A stretch of 64,000 nucleotides of DNA from Coniferiporia sulphurascens (GCA_002794785.1 NBBA01000014.1:992001-1056000), one strand, 5' to 3'; shown: positions 11,236 through 22,551, counted from the first letter of the stretch. Notes: generated by a model from the letters alone, not told the origin. Program-made: numbers and translations.

Positions 11236-11773
11236 TGTTACATTTTTCCTTTATTTTCCCTTATTTACGCTGACTCACTTCCTCTTCATCATCATCAGTC
11301 AGTGTAACTCCCCCATTTCTCTTCATTACTCATTCCTCATTCACATTACACCATAAGACACCATGATGACACCATATGCACTCATCATGACATGCTTTGC
11401 TTACTCATGTACATTCTATGAACTTCCATGGCATTCCATAGGTTGATACCTCATAGTCATACTGTAAACAGTAGCAAACACATAGAGTAGCATATAAGCA
11501 TGTAACGTAGACTGCACAAGCCCTAAGCTTGTGCTCTTTGTTCATACAAGCCCATTATATGCACCTTGCCAGCCACTGCATGCTTTAGCCAGTTACTTGC
11601 CACTTCATTGTAACCTGACTCATCTAGGAAGACACCGCATGCCATCATCGATCAGGAAGCCCCTTTGTTGATCAACCTCATTAACGGCATCAGGAAGCAC
11701 CAATGCCAACCACTCAGTTACCCGACATCAGGAAGCCCCATTGTCAATCATCCACATCCAGCTGAGCTTAACA
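11236..11773 (+). mobile_element. 5' LTR (family A) of a truncated Ty3/Gypsy element
   Basis: It starts TGTTACATTTTTCC and ends GAGCTTAACA, the reverse complement of the LTR-A copies at 23209 and 31517. It interrupts the WD40 fragment. It is followed by the same leader (CTAGCACAAGCTTTCCC) and gag start that lie next to the LTR at 27267, which ties LTR-A to this Gypsy family. Confidence 0.75.
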
Positions 11774-12300
11774 CTAGCACAAGCTTTCCCACTTTTTTTT
11801 GCTGATGTATCCAACGTCCAAGCACCAACCCTCTGCCCACCCTGTCTAACAAAGCCCCCTTCCCCATTCTCCAAATCATCAGAGCCACTTGGGACCATGA
11901 ACTCAAGTGTTTCAAAAAGAAACAGCCAAACTTGAACACTGAGTACAACTACTACACCTGGCTTCAGAATGAGCATGGTGATTACCAGTGGGCCAAAGCC
12001 AATGATGTGGATGATGCCCATATCACATTCGCAGCCAACGTACCTGATTATAGAACCCATTTTCCCCATACCCGGACACCCATACCAGATGACAACACCA
12101 CAGATGACATGTCATCCAACCCACCTGTGCCCAAAGAGATTAATCTTGCCCATCCCAACACCTTCAATGGGGACCACAAGTACACCAGATGCTTCCTGTC
12201 CAGCTGTGAAGCATACCTCCACATCAATCGACACATCTACACCACCAACAAATTAAAGATCAACTTCATTCTCTCCTATATGCAAACAGGAACTGCTGGA
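11774..12300 (+). pseudogene. Gag fragment of Gypsy family A
   Basis: The translation from about 11932 matches the N-terminal part of the minus-strand gag at 27199-26264 (YYTWLQN.HG.YQW.KAND, INLAHPNTF.GDHKY). It is cut after the QTGTA motif by an LTR-A end at 12301. The pol region is missing. Gag forms the particle of the retrotransposon; this piece is non-functional. Confidence 0.75.
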
Positions 12301-12336
12301 TGTTAAGCTCAGCGGTTATGCAGTGATCAACGTCAG
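12301..12336 (+). mobile_element. LTR-A fragment
   Basis: The first 36 bp of LTR-A in the orientation TGTTAAGCTCAGCGG, directly truncated by LTR-B at 12337. It is inverted relative to the LTR at 11236, so it comes from a separate insertion into gag. Confidence 0.65.
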
Positions 12337-13682
12337 TGTTAGATTTGCTCCCTGATTAAGGGTTAGAAACAAGTGATAACAGATTCACACAATGTTACTA
12401 GTTAGTTTAGGGTAGGCTTGGTACCCTTCACTCACTAGAGTGTTAGAGCTGATGATGGTGGTAAGAGACAAGAGATGAATTAAACTGCTTTTTACCGCAA
12501 TTTTACGTTGGGCTTTTATACCCTACATGTTGTAGTCTATTTACTATGTTCCGGTAGATACTACAACATACTACTCTCACTTTATAAGTCATAAGAATGT
12601 TCTGGTACAATCCTGTACATGCTATTTACTATTCTTAGCTTCCTATGAGTCAGTCATATATTCTGGTACATTCTACAGCCTACCATGCTATCTTTATCTT
12701 ATGCCAGAACTTTCCCTGAGTTTCCATCGAGTCATATAGTACAATACCTAAGGTAACCATTCTCGGATACTACTATACCTATGATGCTTCTCCTTATTTC
12801 CTAATCGGTTCTGCTGTGCGATGCGCTATACTTGGCTCTCATCAATTACGTCTTTAATTGATCGCTCTGCTTCCATTGGCTATTCTTAGCTGAACACTTA
12901 GATATACTTGTGTGGCTCAGCGATTATACTAGCCTTCTTAATCTTATCTTGTTGTGGCTTGTTACTTATTACCGTAGACTAATCTTGAGTCATTTCCATT
13001 ATTGCATTGAAAGGGGTTCATTCTGGTGTCCTATCATCTACTGGCATAAAGAGCTCCTCAGGTCCTATAGCATTTATATTTGTTATCCTGCTATACCCGG
13101 GTGTGACTCTATATGATGGTTCATCATTGAACCATCGTATTATAATCTCCTTATCTATTGGCACTAACTCCTGTCTTTGATTTGGTTCCTTTTGATCTAC
13201 TGTTGTGTGTCCTTTGGCTATGAAGTTGGCTTTGTATGCGAATAGTTGTTCTTGTAGTTGTTTATTGATAGTATGAACTATTTGGTGTGCTGCTTCTGCA
13301 TAATCAGTTGATGTAATAACTGCCCTTTGATAACATAATTCATTATGTGGCTGATTATAAATCTTGGTTCTTGTATAAGTGCTGATTACATATCTATTCA
13401 ATTGGTATGAAAACATAGTTGCTCTATGTTCAATTATTACTTCTAGCCTTTCCACCACTTGTTGTTCCCTTGTAGTATGATTGAATGTAATTTGACAGTT
13501 ATCGTATCCTGCATTCTGTCCTACTGTTGCACATGCAATGTTAAACACTTTCCATGCTACTTGATCCACATCTTTACAGTGTTGGCATAGGTTCCTGGTA
13601 TCAATTAGAGTTATGGGTCTTGCCATGTCGATCTTGCTAATCCATTGATCCGGCGATCACGATTTTCATCAATTTACTAACA
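12337..13682 (-). mobile_element. LTR-B, complete copy carrying an ORF
   Basis: Ends TGTTAG...CTAACA, length about 1346 bp, closely matching the copy at 27679-29017. In element sense (minus strand) the ORF lies in the 5' half and a TATAAAAG box lies about 180 bp before the 3' end. No internal retrotransposon sequence adjoins it, so it is a solo LTR or one end of a rearranged element. The base order GATAC at its 5' flank (13683-13687) is discussed in the findings. Confidence 0.7.
13018..13626 (-). CDS. ORF inside LTR-B (copy 1), unknown protein, 202 aa
   Basis: The open frame starts MARPITLIDTRNLCQHCKD and runs 202 codons, ending at a TGA where copy 2 has CAA. In copy 2 the frame continues 14 codons to a shared stop after MTQD. 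The start codon, the CQHC motif and most residues are identical between copies. I recognise no domain; CQHC could bind a metal but only one pair is present. The ORF lies in U3, upstream of the LTR's own TATA box, so it would be translated from the 3' LTR part of a full-length or internally initiated transcript, or from another promoter. Confidence 0.55.
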   Translation of the reverse strand: MARPITLIDTRNLCQHCKDVDQVAWKVFNIACATVGQNAGYDNCQITFNHTTREQQVVERLEVIIEHRATMFSYQLNRYVISTYTRTKIYNQPHNELCYQRAVITSTDYAEAAHQIVHTINKQLQEQLFAYKANFIAKGHTTVDQKEPNQRQELVPIDKEIIIRWFNDEPSYRVTPGYSRITNINAIGPEELFMPVDDRTPE

Positions 13683-13880
13683 GATACTACCTCACTTTCG
13701 GGATATCTACCAAGGCTTACGTGTTTTGATTCGGAATGACAAGAATTTTAAAGGTTCCTACAGCTATGTACACAGCAGTGACCCCCTTAAAAAAACGGCC
13801 CAGGTTACCCGTGATGGTACTGTCGACAAAGCCCTGCATACAGTCGATTTAAAGAATTTGATTTCGGTGTAAGTCACAAG
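13683..13880 (+). other. Short open stretch between LTR-B and repeat C
   Basis: One frame is open for about 60 codons (YQGLRVLIRNDKNFKG..., ending LKNLISV) and ends at a GTAAGT donor-like site. It could be the KOW-like part of the gene that resumes at about 14530. In another frame the first residues (RYYLTFGISTKAYVF) would continue the Gypsy integrase broken off at 22552. I cannot decide between these. Confidence 0.35.
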
Positions 13881-13904
13881 TTGTATATCTATGGGATGCG
13901 ACCT

Positions 13905-14490
13905 CCTGGAAGCCAACCAGGAGTTGGCAACACTAAAGTTCAGCCTAGGACAGAAAGGACAAAGGTGTCTTTGCTGCTGTCAGATAGACTACATACATTC
14001 CATGCTATAACTACTCACCTTTGTTGCTGTCAGATAGACTGAGGCAACAAAGGTGTGGAAAGCGAACGGGAATAGCAAGGGAATTATGTAATCATAGATC
14101 TGTATAGTCCGGAGGAAATACAATCATGTGACCATCAGTCCGGCGCATCAGGTGACAGCCCAGCACATCAGGTGACATCCGGACCCGGTGGTCTCCAATG
14201 TGTAGGCATTGGAGTAGTAAGCCCTGGGCTTACACCTCCACTCACAACAAATGAACTCATTGTATTAAATAAATATAACGAACAATATAAATATAGTACG
14301 TGGTCATATGAACAACCACCTTACTAAGTGAATGATAACACAATGATAACGCAATATGATATAGGAGCTAGACAGTTACAGTAGTACTAGCCCATGGAAC
14401 ATGTATATAAGGGGAGCTGGTCTCGCCCTAGAAATACATCAGTTTACGCTGATAACCCACCTTTGCCTCAACTTCACCACTGCACCTCAT
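13905..14490 (+). repeat. Repeat C, long copy (LTR-like or DNA element)
   Basis: Positions 13913-14110 match 32878-33030 closely, sharing AGTTGGCAACACT..., a duplicated TTGCTGCTGTCAGATAGACT and GAGGCAACAAAGGT. After the shared part there is an AT-rich stretch, a TATATAAGG box near 14404 and a C/T-rich end, which suggests an LTR with a promoter. Its exact ends were not found. Confidence 0.45.
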
Positions 14491-14529
14491 CGTCTACCAC
14501 AACGTGCGTAGATTTTAAGACATTGCCTT

Positions 14530-15283
14530 TCCCCCAGAGCAACTGCATCCTGCTTAGATGATGAATGTCCTCTTTCTGTTGAAGAAAGGCATTACTACTC
14601 TGAGAAGTTCAGAGTGTGTGAGAACAGGCAGATCAATTGCACTGTTACACCGCCACCTCTTGCGAATGAATCGAGACTGGGGACTGAAGGGGGTCCATCA
14701 GCATGGATGGTGGATGAGGGCGACACTACAAGACATGCAGGACCTAGCAACATCGGGGATATTGCCCGCCTTCCGCCGCCTCCAAGTGGTATGTGATCCA
14801 CTTTACCTATTCAGCATGGCCTAATGTGAATGCGCAGACTTTTCAGGTCCTGGCATGTGGGTGATATCGCCTGCTGTGCAAGCTCGCTTCACGGACTTCC
14901 ACATGCATTTCGCTCGTAGCGACTCCCCTCGGCCAATCTATACCGAAGTAGGAACAATCGGCAGTATTGATCACTCGGTGTGCATCTCCAGACACATGCT
15001 TTGCCAGATACGGGTCAAGTTACAGAATGCCCAGATGAACTACAGGTCAGAGGTAGTCCCTGTTCGCTCATTGCTGCCGAGACGGCCACTAAAAGGGAAA
15101 TCGGCGTTGTTGGTCAAAGGCCGTGCAGATCTGATTGGGACCATAGTGACAGTGAAAAAATTTGTCAAGGAAAATGGTATTTATGAGTTGGTCATAGTTT
15201 TGGATCCAATGCAGGGACAATGGCCCCCGGAACTTGTGGAGAATTTTACTCGTGTGGATCACTTGAGTAGTGTAAACGAATAG
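14530..15283 (+). pseudogene. KOW-motif protein fragment (SPT5-like), basidiomycete type
   Basis: An exon (14614 to about 14790, ending LPPPPSG) joins through a GT-AG intron of about 50 bp to an exon reading DFSGPGMWVISPAV... and ending at the stop at 15281-15283. The C-terminal part, KGKSALLVKGRADLIGTIVT then VKENGIYELVI, resembles a KOW module as found in SPT5-like proteins, which bind RNA or transcription complexes. The 5' part is lost or interrupted by repeat C. Possible remnants upstream are at 13683-13880. Confidence 0.45.
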
Positions 15284-15749
15284 ATAATCAGGTGGACTAT
15301 TTTAGATTAGTGAAGCACTTTTGTACATTCTTACATTGGAATATACCCCAATTTACTGACGGAGCTGGGTGATCAGAGACAAGCGGGTGACCCTGCACCG
15401 GCTTCAGGCCCGTCATAAGTGCTAACACATTCTTGGTAATCCTTGGCTGACAAGACAACTCACCATTCCAGAAGCTTCATTTTGCCATGCCGTTTCAACC
15501 GTTTATCATGTTTGAATTTTCCCTTTTGGGTATAATGCAAGTATTGTGGCTACTGCTCCTTTGGGTAAAGGGAAGTTCACATTTTTTACCAAAGACGTCT
15601 TATGAGGCTTTACTGACTTTTCACTCCACTCTTGGTTCTTGTCTGTTCTTGTCTTGTGCACTTTGTTTGATACAAGATGGATACACAACTGAACGCACAG
15701 TACTCAACGACCACAGGTATGCCGAATTAACTCTTGTGAACTTCCACTA
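15284..15749. other. Spacer without a clear gene
   Basis: AT-rich, with one hydrophobic 87-codon frame on the plus strand that has no family resemblance. I see no repeat or RNA gene in it. Confidence 0.4.
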
Positions 15750-15769
15750 ACTACAGCTATCACTTGTAC

Positions 15770-16843
15770 AGAAGCCAACCCGCCTGCTGACTCTCTTGCC
15801 CCGCGAAGATCGATTCGTGTGGCTAAGGTATGTGGTGTCATATTTTCAATAAATTTTTTGATTCCGCTGACCTTCACCAGTCGAAGACGGCAAAGGAGAC
15901 TGGAGGGAAGAATAAAGGGGAGCAGGGTGACAGAGACAACCAAGTCAATGGTGAAAATCCCCACATCACAGGGGATCAACGCACCGAAGAAAGTTGGCCC
16001 GTCAAAGGGCCGAAGCCTGTCGAAGAACCGAAGCCTGTTGAAGAACCGAAGCCCGTCGAAGAAGAATACCAACCCATTGAGCAGGGTCAGGAGAAGGTTA
16101 CTTTGTCGCCAAAGGGGACAGTTACATGAGGAAAGAAAAGGGGGGGAGCTAATTCGGCAACAAGAGGTGCTGGGGAGAGAGCTAGGGGGGGAGCTAAGGG
16201 GGGAGCTAAGGGGGGAGCTAGGGGAGGAACAAGGGGAGGAACAGGGGGGGAGCAAGGGGAGGAACAGGGGGGGGAGCAAGGGGGGAGCAAGGGGGGGACG
16301 AGGTAAGAAAGGTGGAAAGAGTCGAGATGATCACATGAATACGGACATCGGGGACACTAATCCTCCAGCTCAACATGCAGTGCATTTGACATTGCTATCA
16401 ATTTTTTACATATATAAATCTCTTGTTAGGTCGAAAATGCAAAGTCTCCTGAAGAGACTATGCCATTGGTTACCAACCCCAAGGACCCTGCGAGTGTCAC
16501 CGTAGGGGATTTACTGCCAGAGTCCCTCGCTGTGGAACATACTATAGCCGACTCTATAGATGTCGCAGCTCCACTCCCTGTGGCAGATGAAACCATCGCA
16601 GTGACGCCCATAGTTGAGTCGGTAAATGTTGCCGCTACACGCCCTGTGTCAGACAATAGTATCACAGCAATGCCCGTCATTGAGCTGCCTGTAGCATCGC
16701 CCCCTCTGGCCGTTCTGCTGGATCAGACGATTGAAGATGGGTATGGCTGGGTTTGGAGAGAGCTTCAGATGCTATTGGATAAGATGGCTGCAGAGCAGGG
16801 CGGCTGCCATGGCCCATCTGGCGATATGCCCGATGTTGATTGA
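15770..16843 (+). CDS. Unknown low-complexity protein, several exons, uncertain model
   Basis: An exon ending PRRSIRVAK joins through an intron (about 15829-15881) to a lysine/glutamate-rich exon with three tandem copies of KPVEEP. Then comes a purine-rich repeat in which the reading frame changes (16131-16306), and a proline/valine-rich exon 16460-16843 ending WVWRELQMLLDKM.... Genes with such repetitive N-terminal halves and a short conserved tail are common in Agaricomycetes. I cannot name a function. It could be the 5' part of the next gene or a broken paralogue. Confidence 0.35.
16131..16306 (+). repeat. GGGGGAGCTAAG / GGGGAGGAACA minisatellite
   Basis: G-rich tandem units of about 12-15 bp (GGGGGGAGCTAAG, then GGGGAGGAACAG, then GGGGGGAGCAAG). 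In one frame they encode GEL/GEEQ/GGSKG repeats. The long G runs make indels likely, and the flanking exon frames do not agree across it. Confidence 0.65.
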
Positions 16844-16964
16844 CATCGAAACCCTTACTTAGAATTTAAATCGTCTTCGGTGCGTGTTGCTATTTAGTTT
16901 CTCGTTGTAGTGTCTGAGGATTTCTAGAGCAAAGTTGAAACCCTTTTCGAGTTTCTCCCTCAGG

Positions 16965-19336
16965 ACGAAGAAGGCAGTATGCCACCGGGCTTGCGAGAGG
17001 CTATGGAGGCGATTTTATTTAAGTCCAGACCAAGGATGTTGATGTTGCGAGAGTGGATGGATGATGTAGATGAAGGTGTAAACAATGTCGCTATTGAAGA
17101 TAGGGCTAGAACTACTGAACCTGAAGAACAGGTCAGTGGTAGCGTGTTTATTTATGTATATGGCTAAACATTGTGATGTCCATAGGACCTTCCAAACACC
17201 CGTGCAAGTAAAACAAGCCTTGACGAAGACGGCTTCAATCTCTCCAAAAGGCGATCACACAAACAAGCTTTCGATCACATGAAATCCTTTGAGCATGACG
17301 ACTTCATTATAGATCTGGACATACCACTTGAAGACAAAGGCAAGTAGCATTCACTTTTCTCTAATCTACCAAATAAACTGACTAATTGCCTAGTAAATGA
17401 TGTTGAAGATGATGATGGCGACACATCTTCTGATGATTACGAGGAGTCCACAGAGCATGACGAGCATAAGAGGCTCGCAATAGTGCACTCAAAGCGCCCA
17501 ATGTCAATGGAGGAAACTAATGTGTTGTATGATCGTGAGATGCAAGGGGATGCTGTTGATGATGACTATGAAGAGTCACATTCTAATAAAGGTAAGAAAG
17601 GCAAGGCACCACAGGGAGGAAATGGATGAGCTCGTTCTCCCAAAGGCCGCAAGCACAAGGATCGGGAGTCATCCCTTGATGCCGAAGAAGATATTTCCGC
17701 CAAGGAGGATGACATATCTCCAAAACACAGATGCGGGCCACTGTCAGAAACTTCAAAATCAGAAGCCGACCGCCTTTATGCTGATTTCCTCAAAGAGCTT
17801 GGGCAGCTGGCCTTGGAGGAGAACAAGGATGTCGAAGCTTTCATGGCTTACCTAGGAATCATGTGGAAATAACTGCATAATCTTAATGCATACAATGTCT
17901 TTGCAAGATGGTACACTAATGTAGGATGTCCAATGACAGACAAGCGTAAGTCGCTCGAAGGGTTCTTTCATATTACTTATCATATACATTTGGCCACAGA
18001 TGAAAAGAACACTTATCTCAGGACGCTCAACAATGTGTACAGAGAAATGCGGGACAATGGTCCTTCGAAAGATCCCAGGGTGACCTTCGAAGAACAATTC
18101 AAGTGGTTTGAGTCGATAAAGGACTATAACATTTCAACTACAAAGAATCTCAAGAAGTTGCTTCTCCCCGGCCTCCATGAATTCGAGCATTTTGTGAGTC
18201 CTGAGCACCTAATTCGAGTTTCATGTTGCTAACGTTCGCATTGACTTTGCCATAGGCCGAACGTGAATGGGCGCAAAGCCAAACAGTTTGGATTGGATTT
18301 CGAACAAACCTGTCGGATAATCCTCAGGCAGAAAGCATCCAGGGTTTCATTGGGTCCACCTCCATAGCTGAATACATTTTCAAGAAAGAGGGGGCTTTCT
18401 GGAAATGCTACAGTGATGACTTTGATACCATGATAAGGTACGTACAAGTGGTGTGCTCTTTTTCAAAGAAATGAGTAATTTTAATGTTTGCCGCCCTCTC
18501 AGGTTTGCTGACTTGAGCCTACAAGGCATTGACAAGGATGCAGACCGACCACTTCTCAAGTCAAGCTTGCGTTCTGGATGTGATAGTAGGCGAAAGCTTT
18601 TTAGTGAGCACTTCAAAGTGTCCGCAAGTTCGTCTTTCCATCTATTATTCCTGTGTCACCTATCTTACTGCTCTGTTGTATATTAGATTGGATTTTGAAA
18701 GCGTGCGGCTTGAGCGATGTCTCTGGACATATTTTCAAAGTAGAAAAACCGATTTTACCTTGGCTGCATGACTCAAAAATCGGCATTGAAGGTGTTCCCG
18801 ACGCAATGGATGTGGACTGGAACAAATTTACGTTTTCTCCCAAAAGTATCAGTTCGTTTCTCGTACAAATTACTGATCCCATCATCAAAGAGCAACAGGC
18901 CTTGCGTCGAGGCAAAGATGTGGCTTCATTTGATGGGAAAGTTATGCACTTTGTGGACCTTATGTCTAGTGAGTGTCGAAATCATTACTTGCATTCTTCT
19001 TACTAATGCATGGTGAAAGAATTCAATGATGACAGCCTTATGCCAGGCGAAGTGTTGTTAATCAAATTGGACACCGGAAGGCCCATGTTCACACAGGCCA
19101 GTGCTTGCACCCCCCCACGCGAGGCATCTACTTCGGGTGCACACAGAGCTCAGCCTGCCGCCAGTACACCACAACCAGCCGATTCCATGCGGCCTCTTTT
19201 GTTGCCACCTCCTGGAGCACGGTCGCCCTCGCCAAGGCCGACTAGGCCGCTCCCAATTCATCAAGGTCTTCGTTTAGGCGAGCCGTCTATGATAGGTAGT
19301 GCTGCACCTCCAATAAAGAGAGTGTGGTTAGATTAA
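16965..19336 (+). CDS. Long multi-exon gene of unknown function, possibly with one nonsense codon
   Basis: Exons that join in frame include the following. MPPGLREAMEAILF... to 17131 is followed by an exon ending EDKG, then a GC-AG intron (GCAAGT donor). VNDVEDDDGDTSSDDYEEST... leads to an intron at about 17593-17645, then GRKHKDRESSL... to 17945. The intron at 17946-17999 uses GTAAGT and CCACAG. Next come HEKNTYLRTLNNVYREM..., AEREWAQSQTVWIGF..., FADLSLQGIDKDADRPLL..., NWILKACGLSDVSG... and a proline-rich last exon to 19336. An in-frame TAA at 17870-17872 (after YLGIMWK) either is a nonsense change or lies in a 46-bp GT-AG intron that also restores the frame. No known domain. Confidence 0.5.
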
Positions 19337-19625
19337 ATTTGCCCATGCTGCTATTGTAATAGCAGGGGAGTACCTTCTATGCACCTTATATGCTGAGAAT
19401 AAAATCAAACAACTTAAGAAGAATCAATTGAGTTCAATTTGAATTACAAATTGAGTGCCTGATGTTTCGTGATGATCATAATGCAATTGATTTTCGCTAA
19501 TGACGATTAACATGCAAATCTTCATGCCTTACTATGGGTAAGACATACAACATTGTCTCAACACATTATACCTCTAGTAAGCAGAGTAATTGCAATGCTT
19601 TGCAGATGCACAAGTCCCACCGGCT
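19337..19625. other. AT-rich spacer
   Basis: 3' flank of the preceding gene, with AATAAAA-like words near 19400. Nothing else is recognised. Confidence 0.4.
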
Positions 19626-19915
19626 TTGGGAGGTCCTGGGTTGGGCGATCCCACAATGGGAGATCCCACATGGGGAGATCCCATAGTGGGCGATCCCATT
19701 AGCAGGCGATCCCATGTGGGGAGATCCCATAGTGGGAGATCCCACTCGGGGAGATCCCGTAATGGGGAGGTCCCACACAGGGAGATCCCGTGTGGGGAGA
19801 TCCCACTTGGGGAGATCCCATAATGGGGAGGTCCCATGCAGGGAGATCCCATGCGGGGAGATCCCACTCGGGGGGATCTTGCATGGGGGAGGTCTCATAA
19901 TGGGAGATCCCCCAT
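19626..19915. repeat. GATCCC minisatellite, block 1
   Basis: About 17 units of roughly 17 bp built on the near-palindrome TGGGAGATCCCAC. The spacer between cores varies (ACAA, ATGG, TAGTGG). All six frames are open in places (MGSPxxGS peptides), which is a by-product of the repeat. Confidence 0.8.
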
Positions 19916-20577
19916 CTAGGCATCTGAGAACAGTTCCTTCCTGTTTCAAACTGTGAAATGATTGCTACTTGACCACTTCAGTAACTCTTCGAGAGCTTTA
20001 AAAAATGCTATTGGATGAAGTCATGTATTATGCACCTGGTGGCCCTGTGTTTACTAAGCTTTCCCCCTTATTTTTTGTAAGGGTTATCCCAATCAATGCT
20101 TGTCTTGATAGTTTTCAATCCTGAGGATCAAAACACAGAGCCTTTACTTCCATACTGCTTGCAGGCATGTCTCTGATTGCTGAACATGCCAGGTCTAGAA
20201 TCCAAATGATGATGACTGTAGCTCCTCCGACTTGTCCGTTTCCCCGGAGATGCCAGTGTTTCTAGCCATGTGTGCCGATTCACCGGCTTCCCAAAACACA
20301 GGCACAAATAGCATTTCCCTTTTCTCAACAGCTACTAATAAAGGCATCACTCACAGATTGATCCAGCATATCATCAAGATCATGATGGTCTTTGAGAATG
20401 GAGATGAACTTGATCTACTCTGAGTCCTATAATATATGTACATGCATGCCAGCTTTATGGGAATTGGAGTGACTTGAAATGACTAGACATATGGGTAGCA
20501 ACTACCAGAGTTTTGGTAAGATGGTGTTTACTAGTAAAGTGCTGAGGCACATGCACAAAACCTTTTGCTTACAACTG
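19916..20577. other. Spacer, no gene recognised
   Basis: Mixed-composition sequence between two minisatellite blocks. Short frames only, and no intron pattern or family motif. Confidence 0.35.
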
Positions 20578-21028
20578 CTGGGAGATCCCACCACTGGGCC
20601 CTCCCACTACTGGGAGATCCCACTGTGGGGAGATCCCACTGCTGGGAGGGCCCACTGTTGGGAGATCCCACTAGGGACATTCAAAGTAAACTTGACACAT
20701 CATGTTGTGTCTGTTGGCTACCTTACATGGAAGTTTGTGTAGCAGCTAATGTCAGCACACCATTACTATTAAATATAATGTCCTGCGATTGTACACAACT
20801 GCATGTATAGTTGTAGACATGCTATAAATAGCGATGGTGTCATTGACATGACATGTTGAGTCTACTTTGAATGTCCATACTGGTGGGAGGGCCCATCGCT
20901 GGGATATCCCACCACAGGGAGATCCCACCGTGGGGAGGGCCCACCGCTGGGAGATCCCATTGCCGGGAGGTCCCACCACTGTGAGGGCCCACCACTGGGA
21001 GATCCCACCACTGGGAGGTCCCATATGC
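20578..21028. mobile_element. Foldback-like inverted structure with GATCCC minisatellite arms
   Basis: The left arm (20578-20673) and right arm (20880-21028) are both arrays of TGGGAGATCCCAC-type units. Inside them, 20677-20710 and the reverse complement of 20842-20876 match over about 33 bp starting GGACATTCAAAGTA, with differences that are all or nearly all transitions. The unique loop of about 130 bp has no ORF of note. Long tandem-repeat inverted arms with a short loop resemble foldback elements. Confidence 0.5.
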
Positions 21029-22095
21029 AAAGAGGTGGGGATCTGGGTTCAGCATTGGGCCACACCCTAGTTCAAGTGCACAACCTCGATTTTAGGAAAG
21101 GACACAAACCTGCAAATCCAAATAGCATGGATGCCATTGAAGATGGGCACAAATGCAATAGCAGCAGACAGGGCAGCAAAAGATGTGGAATGCCCCAACC
21201 CAAGTGCAGTGGCCTAGGGCACACCATGGGTGCACCCCAGGCCATACACTGACCCATGCCCTTACATGTGGGTAACAAGCTTCTAAAAGACCCTATACAC
21301 TCAACACTAACCCATGGTACCCAAAAGATGAGATACACATTACCCATGGGCATGGGACCATGGGTGCACCCATGGCATGCCCTAGGTCACCACACTCTCA
21401 ACATGAAGAGCTACAGTACAACCATGTGCAGGTGAGCACAAAGCACATGACTCCCTCCTGCCAAATGTGGTGGTTGCCAGGGATTGGGAAAACAAACTCA
21501 TGAATACATGGGATGAGGAGAGGGATAGGGAAAGTGAGCAAGAGGAGGGAGAGGCAGAACAGACAGAGAGGAGCAGGGTGGGGGCAAGGGAATGGAATGG
21601 AGGGGCAAGGGCAAATGGAAGGACAAATCATCTGACTGGGGTGAATGGTGGGAGACACTACTGAACTCTAGACCTCACTCAATGTTGAGCCTACATATAC
21701 ACCAGCAGCATGGGTCAATGTTGAAAAGTGAAACAACAGCAGAGGAACAGGCATTTGGTGTCTCCCTCAATGCACTTCTGCCTTGCAAGAACTAACACCT
21801 CCCTTTCTATTTATCTTGTTCCTCTCAAGTCCAACCTATGCAGTAGCCATAGCCATAATAAAACTGGCCTGCATTTTTGTCATATTTAGGTCCGAAAAAA
21901 AGTGGGATTTCCCACCATATGGATCCCCCTGACACCCCATGACAAGAGCTCTGTGATGGGAATTCCCACTGTCAGTTGGGCTCTGGGATCTCCCAAGGCA
22001 TGGGACAGTCACTCAAAAAAATGGGCCTTTAGGCTCAACTACCATATGAAAAGTATAGCCTAATAGGTACCTTTCATAGGGGGTGCCTGAAGTGG
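21029..22095. other. Gene-poor repeat spacer with palindromes and a third GATCCC-like block
   Basis: Contains CCATGGG-rich DNA (21180-21400) with the perfect palindrome CCATGGGTGCACCCATGG at 21358-21375, a purine-rich stretch (21480-21650), and a few GGGATTTCCCAC / GGGATCTCCC words at 21900-22000. No supported gene. Confidence 0.45.
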
Positions 22096-22551
22096 GAGAA
22101 GCATCATAGGTATAGTAGTATCCAAGAATGGTTACCTTAGGTATTATACTGTATGACTCGATGGAAACTCAAGGAAAGTCCTAGTATCGGATAAAGATAG
22201 CATGGTAGGCTGTAGAACATACCGGAATATGAAACTGACTCATAGGAGGCTAAGAATAGTAAATAGCATGTACAGGATTGTACCGGAACATTCCTATGAC
22301 TTATAAAGCAAGAGCAGTATGTTGTAGTAGTTACCAGAACATAGTAAATAGTCTACAACATGTAGGGTATAAAAGCCCAATGTAAAATTGTGGTAAAAAG
22401 CAGTTTAATTCATCTCTTGTCTCTTACCACCATCATCAGCTCTAACACTCTAGCGAGTAGAGGGTATCAAGCCTACCCTAAACTAACTAGTATCATTGTG
22501 TGAATCCGTTATCACTTGTTTCTAACCCTTAATCAGGGAGCAAATCTAACA
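22096..22551 (+). mobile_element. LTR-B, 3' part only
   Basis: Matches 28561-29017 nearly base for base, including GGGTATAAAAGCCCAA and the end CAAATCTAACA. The first two thirds of the LTR, including the ORF, are missing. The 3' flank GTATC (22552-22556) is the start of the Gypsy integrase remnant. Confidence 0.75.

Noticed and set aside
19626..19915. Possible CRISPR array
   Set aside because: Units are about 17 bp, contiguous, near-palindromic and without unique spacers of constant length. The host is a fungus.
19566..19956. Long open frames in the GATCCC arrays on both strands
   Set aside because: They arise from the repeat unit (GSPxxG-type peptides) and are open in several frames at once.
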